From NCBI GenBank assembly GCA_018370615.1, contig JAGZAC010000004.1:1-19163 (forward strand): DNA of 19,163 bases. Reading direction: 5' to 3'. The stretch's first letter is position 1. Each line of letters begins with the position of its first letter. This document shows, piece by piece, positions 13,650 through 19,163 of this stretch. The notes beneath the pieces were generated by a model. The model did no database searches, was not told the origin of the DNA, and was given only the letters and a program-made list of their open reading frames with translations. This DNA is from Clostridiales bacterium. Lineage in GTDB: Bacteria > Bacillota > Clostridia > Oscillospirales > CAG-272. The translations under genes were made by a program, and so were the position numbers.

Positions 13650-14885
13650 TTACTTTATCACCTTTGGGTAATATTTTCTGAATTTCCCTCTCTGTCGGCG
13701 CAGCTGTTCCAACACGCACAGTCGGCGCAAAAGGTTCCGACGCAGATCAAAGGCATATTTCAAAGAGCAGGTAGACCGTCCTGACCGCCTCAGTTCCTTT
13801 GCCCGTGCCGCCAGCGCCTTGTCCTCTGTATATCGATAGGCGACGCCCGCGGGCACATGATGCCAGAAGCTGGATGCCTCCTGCATCTGGCAGTCCACCC
13901 CGCCATCCTGCCATTTTTCCACTGCAAGACGGGCGATATTCATGCCGCTGCCGGTGACATAATAATTGCTTCGTCCCTGGCGGAGATTGATTTCAAATAC
14001 CCGATAATCTTCGCCGCCCGCATGTTTGATATCAAAATTGGAAAAGCCTGTATATCCCACTGCTTCCAGCATGTTTTTTATATTTTCTGCAATCGTCAAA
14101 TTGGAAACCGGTTCTGTGACAATTGCGGCATGGTTTCCCAACCCCTTGGGGGTGTGCTCTTCGATCATCGTGTGACCCAGGCACATCGCCCGCACCTTTC
14201 CCTTCTCGTCGGAAAAAGCGGTGAGCACCCGCATTTCACTGTCCCCGCCGGGAATCCGTCTTTGCAAAATCATTTTGTCCGGATAACCGGAGGCGTAAAT
14301 CTGGCGGATAATTTCTACCGTCTGGGCGGGATTTTCCGCAGTGTACACCTTCTTCATTCCTTCAAAGGGATATTTCCAATATTCCACACTGGAGGAAGGC
14401 TTGACAATGATGGGATAGGGAAATCCCAACGCCGCTTCCGTCACCTGTTCTTCTGCAGGAACCTCCTCCAGCACTACCGTATCCGGATAAGGAATATGAT
14501 AGCGGTCACAGACCTCGTAGAAGGCCGCTTTTTTCTGAAGGGACTCATATAATGCAGCAGACGGAGCCGGCGCAATATACTGGGAAAGTTCCCCGCGCCT
14601 ACGGATAATCATGGCTGCGTAGTCATCTGTACAGCCAAATAGATACAGACGCTTCCCCGTATGTGTCTGCGCAAATTCCGTAAGCACCCGCAGCATTACC
14701 GGTTCGTCGTCCAAATCCGGCACAGTGGTAAACCGAACAATTTTGGAATATTTCGTGGCAGATATCTCATATCGGCCAAAAGCGTAGGATACAACCCCAT
14801 ACGCCTCATGAAAGGCCCTGGCCATGTTATAACAGTTCAGGTCTGCACCCAGCAGAACAGGAACGATTTCTTCTCTGGTGTTCAA
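13650..14885 (-). CDS. ATP-grasp ligase, predicted D-aspartate ligase (Aslfm-like)
   Basis: A 411-residue ATP-grasp protein, close in length to the Enterococcus faecium D-aspartate ligase Aslfm (about 420). The N-terminal VPVLLGADLNCYNMARAF (8-25) and AFGRYEISATKYSKIV (35-50) resemble that enzyme's opening. The ATP-grasp core follows: IIVKPSSS (159-166) with Lys162, LQRRIPGGDSEMRV (207-220), GFSNFDIK (280-287), and the metal-binding EINLRQGRSNYYV with Glu298 and Asn300. Aslfm activates the D-Asp beta-carboxylate and joins it to the lysine epsilon-amine of the stem peptide, at the inner membrane face. The C-terminus is very basic (LRRNLLRRLC, QLRRQRGKFRK), which could help it contact membrane-bound precursors. 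The start codon is TTG with GGGGAGAGG five bases upstream. Gaps to the neighbours are 14 and 13 bases. The assignment is by recalled similarity and context. Confidence 0.8.
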   Translation of the reverse strand: MNTREEIVPVLLGADLNCYNMARAFHEAYGVVSYAFGRYEISATKYSKIVRFTTVPDLDDEPVMLRVLTEFAQTHTGKRLYLFGCTDDYAAMIIRRRGELSQYIAPAPSAALYESLQKKAAFYEVCDRYHIPYPDTVVLEEVPAEEQVTEAALGFPYPIIVKPSSSVEYWKYPFEGMKKVYTAENPAQTVEIIRQIYASGYPDKMILQRRIPGGDSEMRVLTAFSDEKGKVRAMCLGHTMIEEHTPKGLGNHAAIVTEPVSNLTIAENIKNMLEAVGYTGFSNFDIKHAGGEDYRVFEINLRQGRSNYYVTGSGMNIARLAVEKWQDGGVDCQMQEASSFWHHVPAGVAYRYTEDKALAARAKELRRSGRSTCSLKYAFDLRRNLLRRLCVLEQLRRQRGKFRKYYPKVIK

Positions 14886-14899
14886 AGTAACCTCTCCCC

Positions 14900-16759
14900 T
14901 TATCTGGCATAACGCGGACTTTCAAAAAACTGCTGGTGCCACACAAGAAACGTGTACGCCGTCCAGATTTTGCGCCGGTTGTGGGCAGGATCCTCCAGCA
15001 GTGCACACAGCTTGTCCGGCTGAAAATATTGGGCCGCCACATCGGAGGTAAAGCTTTGTTTTACAATTGCAGAAAATTCTTTGTCCTCCAGCCATTTGGC
15101 AATGGGCACCGGGAATCCTTTCTTCTTACGGTTTGCCCATTCGTCCGGCAAGGTCCGGTTTGCCGCGGCACGCAGCACCGCCTTAGTGTCCCCCGCAATT
15201 TTATAAGATGCGGGATACGTTGCCGCTTCTTCCATTACAATTCGATCCAGGTACGGCACCCGCAGTTCGATGGAGTGCGCCATACTCATTTTGTCCGCCT
15301 TCAGCAGAATATCACCGGGAAGCCACAGGTTCAGGTCCAGATATTGCTTTTTCTCCAATTCTGAAAGGCCCTGCACCCGGTCATATATGGGGGCAGCAAC
15401 CTCCCTTGCAGTAGGCCCGACCCGATAAGCGGGGCGCAAAATATCGTATGCCTCATCCTCCGGAAATACCAGCGCCTGCCCGATAAACCAATCCTCCGGC
15501 CGACCGCTTCCTTTAATAAGAAATTCCCGCCCCCGGAAATAGGGCATACGAGCCGCGACACCTGCAGCACCCCTGCGCAAAAAGCCGGGGAGTTTTTTAT
15601 ATTTTTTCATAGCGCCCGCTTCATCATACCACTCATATCCCGCGTATATTTCATCGGCGCCTTCTCCGGACAGCACCACAGTCACGTGCCGTCTGGCAAG
15701 CTGGGCCAGAAAATACAAAGGCACAGAAGAAGGATTGGACTGAGGCTCGTCCATATGATACTGAATATCGGCAAATGCCGCGAGGCACTGCTCCCCTTCC
15801 AGCATCTCCCGCCAGTTTTGGATTCCAAGACGCTTTGACAGTTCCTGCGCTTCGCTGGTCTCGTCAAATTTTGCCGCATCCACTCCATCGGGATGGAAGC
15901 CCACAGAAAAGGTATCATTGGGCATAAGACAGGCTGTGATATAGCTGGAGTCAACGCCGCCGGACAAGAAGGCTCCCACCTTTACATCACTGATCCGGTG
16001 GGCATCCACCGATTCCCGTACCCGGGCGTCAATTTCTTCTGCACATGCAGAAAAAGATTTGTTTGTCTTTTTAGAAAAGTCTACATCCCAGTAACGCTCC
16101 GTATGCATTTTACCGTTTCGAAAGGTAAACCAATGGGCGGCGGGCAGCTTAAAGGTCCCCTTGAAAAAGGTTTCCTCCATGGCGCTGTACTGGAAAGTGA
16201 GGTACGGACGCAGGGCAGCTGGGTTGACTTCCCTGCGAAAAGCCGGGTGTTCTAAAAAGCTTTTTATTTCCGAGCCGAAGAGAAGCTCTCCCCCCGGCAG
16301 AAGAGAGTAATAATAAGGCTTAATTCCAAAGGGGTCCCTGGCGCCGTACAGGGTATTTGTCTTCCTGTCCCACACTGCAAAGGCAAACATGCCACGCAGA
16401 CGAGAGGCAAGGCTCTCCCCATATTCTTCATACCCGTGGAGAAGCACTTCTGTATCACACCGGGTTTTAAATACATGTCCCCGGGCAATCAGTTCCTGGC
16501 GCAAATCCATGAAATTATAAATTTCGCCGTTGTATACTACAACGACAGTACCATCTTCGTTATACATAGGCTGCGCGCCGTCGGCTAAGTCAATGATGCT
16601 GAGCCGGCGAAATCCCAGGGCAATACTGTCCTGTTCCCCGCTGCCGCTCACATGAAAGCCCTCCATATCCGGACCTCGATGGGCGATTCGATCCGCCATT
16701 TTCTGCAGGATCTGCTCTCTATTTTCCAACTGGCCTGTAAAGCCGATAAATCCGCACAT
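14900..16759 (-). CDS. asnB: Glutamine-hydrolysing asparagine synthase, possible D-Asp amidating enzyme (AsnH-like)
   Basis: A 619-residue enzyme of the AsnB family. The N-terminal glutaminase begins with the catalytic Cys2 (MCGFIGF), with RLSIIDL (52-58), YNGEIYN (76-82) and GARDPFGIKPYYY (139-151). The synthase half begins with the ATP loop SGGVDSS (266-272) and continues with LSGEGADEIYAGYEWY and SMAHSIELRVPYLD. It makes an amide from a carboxylate using glutamine and ATP. Ordinary AsnB makes L-asparagine. In Lactococcus lactis a homologue, AsnH, instead amidates the D-Asp of the peptidoglycan bridge. As first gene of an operon with a D-Asp-ligase-like protein and an aspartate racemase, the second role is favoured here. 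AAGGGG lies six bases before the ATG. Being the organism's general asparagine synthetase is the main alternative. Confidence 0.93.
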   Translation of the reverse strand: MCGFIGFTGQLENREQILQKMADRIAHRGPDMEGFHVSGSGEQDSIALGFRRLSIIDLADGAQPMYNEDGTVVVVYNGEIYNFMDLRQELIARGHVFKTRCDTEVLLHGYEEYGESLASRLRGMFAFAVWDRKTNTLYGARDPFGIKPYYYSLLPGGELLFGSEIKSFLEHPAFRREVNPAALRPYLTFQYSAMEETFFKGTFKLPAAHWFTFRNGKMHTERYWDVDFSKKTNKSFSACAEEIDARVRESVDAHRISDVKVGAFLSGGVDSSYITACLMPNDTFSVGFHPDGVDAAKFDETSEAQELSKRLGIQNWREMLEGEQCLAAFADIQYHMDEPQSNPSSVPLYFLAQLARRHVTVVLSGEGADEIYAGYEWYDEAGAMKKYKKLPGFLRRGAAGVAARMPYFRGREFLIKGSGRPEDWFIGQALVFPEDEAYDILRPAYRVGPTAREVAAPIYDRVQGLSELEKKQYLDLNLWLPGDILLKADKMSMAHSIELRVPYLDRIVMEEAATYPASYKIAGDTKAVLRAAANRTLPDEWANRKKKGFPVPIAKWLEDKEFSAIVKQSFTSDVAAQYFQPDKLCALLEDPAHNRRKIWTAYTFLVWHQQFFESPRYAR

Positions 16760-16792
16760 ATAATTCCCCTTCCGGTGCAGGTCATTTAATAT

Positions 16793-16801
16793 ATTGTATC
16801 A
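16793..16801 (-). promoter_or_regulatory. Extended -10 promoter of the four-gene operon
   Basis: On the minus strand TGATACAAT (16801-16793) is an extended -10 of form TGnTANAAT, 33 bases before the asparagine synthase start. No good -35 is present at 17 bases (TTTATT), which is normal for extended -10 promoters. Confidence 0.55.
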
Positions 16802-16855
16802 CAGTCCTCTGGAAAAATAAAGTAGTTTTCCCTATTTACTTATAAAACTCGCTGC

Positions 16856-16875
16856 AAAAAAGCCCCTACCAGGGG
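16856..16875 (-). terminator. Terminator upstream of the four-gene operon
   Basis: On the minus strand CCCCT-GGT-AGGGG is followed by CTTTTTT. Lying between mtlD and the operon promoter, it should stop readthrough from mtlD, which makes the operon an independent transcription unit. Confidence 0.75.
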
Positions 16876-16886
16876 ACCTATAAAGT

Positions 16887-17009
16887 AAAAGCCTCCCCTG
16901 TGTATGGGGAGGTGGCTCGCCGCAGGCGAGTCGGAGGGGTTGATAAAGGACAATCCCCCAGGCTCCGCATACGCGGAGCCTGCCCCCTTTGCACAAGGGG
17001 GCCTTTTAT
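16887..17009 (+). repeat. Bipartite palindromic repeat, full copy
   Basis: Full form: AAGCCTCCCC-TGTGTAT-GGGGAGG, inner stem CTCGCC/GGCGAG, CGGAGGGGTTG, ACAATCCCCC, a long inner stem CAGGCTCCGC/GCGGAGCCTG (loop ATAC), CCCCCTTTGCACAAGGGGG and CCTTTTATT. It lies just after the mtlD stop codon. Confidence 0.88.
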
Positions 17010-17050
17010 TACTACTTTAGTTAGAGCCCCGGGCTGGCAACCGCGCCGCT

Positions 17051-18250
17051 TCACACAATCATTCCAACCTTTTCATGCAGCTTTTCCTCCGCTGCTACAA
17101 AAATCGCATCCAAATCCTCTCCCGCTGCAAAATGCGCATACATTTCCAGCGTGCATATCGTTACCGGGTGATCCGCAGCAAGCCCTGTCAACGAAATCAA
17201 AGTGTTTTCTGCATCTGCACGGTCTATTCCGTTCTCCTTCATATAACAATGAAGCGCTGCGGCACTGCCTGTGCAGATATACACTGGAAATGCGCCCTGC
17301 TCCAATACTGTGCATGCCGCACCGGTAAGCCGGTCCATCCGTGCCAGCTTTCGCGGAATATCCGCGCCTACCCGGGCACAGGTATCCCCCAGTGCCCGAT
17401 TGCCGAACCGGCGGAGCAAATCATTGATATGCTGCAGCAGCGGCACACAATCCACATGATATTTTTCACTCAGCGCACCGGCAGACTCCAGCATGGCATT
17501 TTGCGCCAGCAGCCGGACAAACGGATCCCCAATGCTCTGCCAAATATAGGTATGGCCCAAAATCTCGCCCAAATATGCGCATACTGCATGCCCCATATTA
17601 TGGATGAACAGCTTGCGCTCTATATAATAATGGAACGGGGTAAAGGGCACCATATTGGGAATCTGTGGAATTTCCCCCTTAAAAGCAGCTCTGTCTACCG
17701 GCAGTACACAGTATTCCTCCACGGCAATGCGCAGCGGGTTCGCTTCTTCTCCGTCCCCTGCTTCCCGCTTCAAAGAGGGGACCATCCTCCCCACAGAAGT
17801 CTCCACAAGGCCGATTTGTTCCAATTGCGCTTCTGTAAGCTCTTTTGCCAGCAGCTCCCGAATATATACGTCTGCGTCCATCAGATTTTCACAAATTAAA
17901 AGATTCAGCGGGGGCCTGCCGCCGTCCACGCGCGCGCGGATACCTGCAGCCAGGTTGGGAATGATATACTGAATCGCCTTGGCTCCCACACAGGTAGCGG
18001 CGATGTCCGCCTCCAAAATTGCCTCTACAGCAGCGGCTCTGTCGTTTGCGTCCGCCACAAATATGTTTTTGATTTGTCTGACTATAGGCGTCTCCCCTAC
18101 GATTTCCAAGGGATATTCCCCATCTTTTTGTATCCTTTCAATAATTACCGGAGACACATCAATAAAAGTCACCATTGCTCCGGCGTCAGAAAAAAGGGGC
18201 CCGATAAATCCCCGTCCGATATTCCCCGCGCCAAATATCACTGCATTCAT
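17051..18250 (-). CDS. mtlD: Mannitol-1-phosphate 5-dehydrogenase
   Basis: A 399-residue dehydrogenase converting mannitol 1-phosphate to fructose 6-phosphate with NAD, slightly longer than the usual 380-390. The N-terminal Rossmann motif is NAVIFGAGNIGRGFIGPLF (2-20), followed by VTFIDVSPVIIERI where the cofactor's ribose binds. The C-terminal domain has the family's KLFIHNMGHAVCAYLG and HTYIWQSIGDP, near residues 195-230, which contain the substrate-site lysine and histidine. The start at 18250 has GAAAGG upstream, and a longer frame to 18340 overlaps the promoter. No mannitol PTS gene (mtlA, mtlF) or mtlR is next to it; here it stands alone, so mannitol uptake must be encoded elsewhere, or the enzyme may serve to make mannitol. 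Its promoter carries a palindrome that could bind a regulator. Confidence 0.95.
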   Translation of the reverse strand: MNAVIFGAGNIGRGFIGPLFSDAGAMVTFIDVSPVIIERIQKDGEYPLEIVGETPIVRQIKNIFVADANDRAAAVEAILEADIAATCVGAKAIQYIIPNLAAGIRARVDGGRPPLNLLICENLMDADVYIRELLAKELTEAQLEQIGLVETSVGRMVPSLKREAGDGEEANPLRIAVEEYCVLPVDRAAFKGEIPQIPNMVPFTPFHYYIERKLFIHNMGHAVCAYLGEILGHTYIWQSIGDPFVRLLAQNAMLESAGALSEKYHVDCVPLLQHINDLLRRFGNRALGDTCARVGADIPRKLARMDRLTGAACTVLEQGAFPVYICTGSAAALHCYMKENGIDRADAENTLISLTGLAADHPVTICTLEMYAHFAAGEDLDAIFVAAEEKLHEKVGMIV

Positions 18251-18280
18251 TTTTATATAACCTTTCGTATGTATTAAAGA

Positions 18281-18340
18281 ATATTGTCCATTGTGCAATA
18301 TCTGCAAAATCATTATACCCCTTTCCCCGGAACAGGTCAA
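18281..18340 (-). promoter_or_regulatory. mtlD promoter with downstream palindrome
   Basis: On the minus strand TTGACC (18340-18335), a 17-base spacer and a perfect TATAAT (18317-18312). Eleven bases beyond it is an inverted repeat ATATTG/CAATAT (18301-18296 and 18286-18281) with a nine-base centre, over the expected start of transcription. It may be an operator; the regulator is unknown. Confidence 0.7.
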
Positions 18341-18412
18341 GAAGGGGGTTTTCTTTTTTCGAAAAATGTTGTATACTGATGCATATAATGTTTACATACA
18401 TAGGAGCACAAT

Positions 18413-18967
18413 ATGGACTGGGAAACACTGGAAGAGGCCTGCCGTAACTGCACAAAATGTGCATTACACCAAAGCCGGACGAACTGTGTGTTCGGGCAAG
18501 GCAGTAAGGACGCCATTCTCATGTTTGTGGGAGAAGCACCCGGAGAAAAAGAGGATTTATCGGGAATTCCCTTTGTGGGGCCTGCCGGAAAGCATTTGAA
18601 TAAATTTCTGGAAGCGGTGGGAATTGACCGGGAACAGGTCTATATCGCCAATATATTAAAATGCCGGCCTCCCCGCAATCGGGACCCGCTTCCGGCGGAG
18701 CAGGACTGCTGTATAGATTATCTACGGGTCCAGGTAAAGCTGATCCAGCCAAAAATCATTGCTTGTTTGGGACGTATCGCCGCCATGCGACTGATTACAC
18801 CGGACTTTAAAATCACCCGAGATCACGGCGTCTTTCACCAACGGGGCGATTTTCTCATCACAGCGGTGTATCACCCTGCCGCCCTGCTCCGGGACCCCCG
18901 CAAAAATGAGGATATGTATCGGGATATGAAGGCGATTCGAAAGAAACTGGACGAGCTCGTGGGGTAA
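18413..18967 (+). CDS. Uracil-DNA glycosylase, family 4 (iron-sulfur type)
   Basis: A 184-residue enzyme removing uracil from DNA in base-excision repair. Family 4 features are clear: an N-terminal cysteine cluster (CRNCTKC, Cys10/13/16) with LHQSRT following, motif 1 GEAPGEKEDLSGIPFVGPAG (40-59), the NILKCRPPRNRDPLPAE segment with a further cysteine (about 81-97), DCCIDYL with the last cluster cysteines, and motif 2 HPAALLR near residue 154. The active-site GEAPGE with Glu differs from classic Ung (GQDPY), as expected for family 4. Three N-terminal cysteines exist, of which two normally hold the 4Fe-4S cluster. GGAG lies eight bases before the ATG. It is a single-gene unit, divergent from mtlD and followed by repeats. 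Confidence 0.95.
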   Translation: MDWETLEEACRNCTKCALHQSRTNCVFGQGSKDAILMFVGEAPGEKEDLSGIPFVGPAGKHLNKFLEAVGIDREQVYIANILKCRPPRNRDPLPAEQDCCIDYLRVQVKLIQPKIIACLGRIAAMRLITPDFKITRDHGVFHQRGDFLITAVYHPAALLRDPRKNEDMYRDMKAIRKKLDELVG

Positions 18968-18995
18968 TCTGGTTTTATTTCATAGTGGCTGAATG

Positions 18996-19048
18996 TACAA
19001 TCCCCCAGCCCCCGGAGGTGCTATGCACCTCCCCACAAGGGGGCTTTT
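18996..19048 (+). repeat. Palindromic repeat, half unit after the glycosylase gene
   Basis: ACAATCCCCC with the inner stem GGAGGTGC/GCACCTCC (loop TAT), then the outer CCCC-ACAA-GGGG hairpin and GCTTTTCT. It is 28 bases behind the glycosylase stop and has terminator form. A partner half is missing. Confidence 0.8.
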
Positions 19049-19054
19049 CTAACT

Positions 19055-19163
19055 TTAAGCCTCACCTGTGTAAGGGGAGGTGCCGCGGTGAATCCGCGGC
19101 GGAGGGGTTGTTAAAAAACAATCCCCCTGTCGACTACGTCGACATCCCCCTTTGCACAAGGGG
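19055..19163 (+). repeat. Bipartite palindromic repeat, cut by the window end
   Basis: Outer hairpin (with one mismatch, CCTCACC), inner stem CCGCGG/CCGCGG (loop TGAAT), CGGAGGGGTTGTT, ACAATCCCCC, inner stem TGTCGAC/GTCGACA (loop TAC), then CCCCCTTTGCACAAGGGG, where the window ends before the T-run. Confidence 0.85.

Noticed and set aside
13857..14552. 231-residue plus-strand frame opposite the ATP-grasp gene
   Set aside because: Antisense shadow of a gene with clear ATP-grasp motifs; no ribosome site.
17075..17899. 274-residue plus-strand frame opposite mtlD
   Set aside because: Antisense shadow; the mtlD frame carries the Rossmann and substrate motifs.

Overview
The window looks like chromosome of a Gram-positive, probably gut-type Clostridia (Bacillota). 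The reasons are strong AGGAGG-type ribosome binding sites, TTGACA/TATAAT promoters at 17-bp spacing, an NrdR of the Bacillota type, lysine/DAP-style peptidoglycan ligases, a single-pass M23 protein reminiscent of SpoIIQ, and many copies of a GC-rich palindromic repeat of a kind seen between clostridial genes. No rRNA, tRNA, CRISPR array, insertion sequence or prophage module was seen. The species cannot be named from this sequence alone.

Layout. 1-1272 (minus): a MarR-type regulator followed by the start of an ABC exporter that runs off the left edge. 1928-2407 (minus): a lone GyrI-like ligand-binding protein between two repeat-filled gaps. 3036-6641 (plus): an operon of an alpha/beta hydrolase, a membrane-anchored MurF-like ligase and a D-Ala-D-Ala ligase, closed by a strong terminator. 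7066-7758 (minus): a DUF421 (YetF-like) membrane protein. 7983-8429 (plus): nrdR. 8463-9230 (minus): a membrane-anchored M23 protein sharing one bidirectional terminator with nrdR. 9410-11246 (plus): a ThyX-like protein lacking the RHR motif, then a cation diffusion facilitator. 11436-16759 (minus): a tightly packed four-gene operon. 17051-18250 (minus): mannitol-1-phosphate dehydrogenase. 18413-18967 (plus): a family 4 uracil-DNA glycosylase. The right edge is repeat sequence.

The main discovery is the minus-strand operon asparagine synthase - ATP-grasp ligase - aspartate racemase - MurE-like ligase. The ATP-grasp protein resembles the Enterococcus faecium D-aspartate ligase (Aslfm). The racemase keeps both catalytic cysteines. 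The glutamine-dependent synthase is the enzyme class that amidates D-Asp to D-Asn in Lactococcus (AsnH). The MurE-like ligase has DNPD where meso-DAP enzymes have DNPR. Together they read as a self-contained cassette that adds L-Lys to the stem peptide, makes D-Asp, ligates it to the Lys side chain and amidates it, giving a D-Asx interpeptide bridge. With the MurF/Ddl operon, a large part of the window is devoted to the peptidoglycan stem peptide.

The second signal is a family of bipartite palindromic repeats in most long intergenic gaps. Each half has a conserved outer hairpin followed by a T-run and an inner hairpin whose stem sequence differs from copy to copy while staying complementary. 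The elements sit at gene ends and look like outward-facing terminators.
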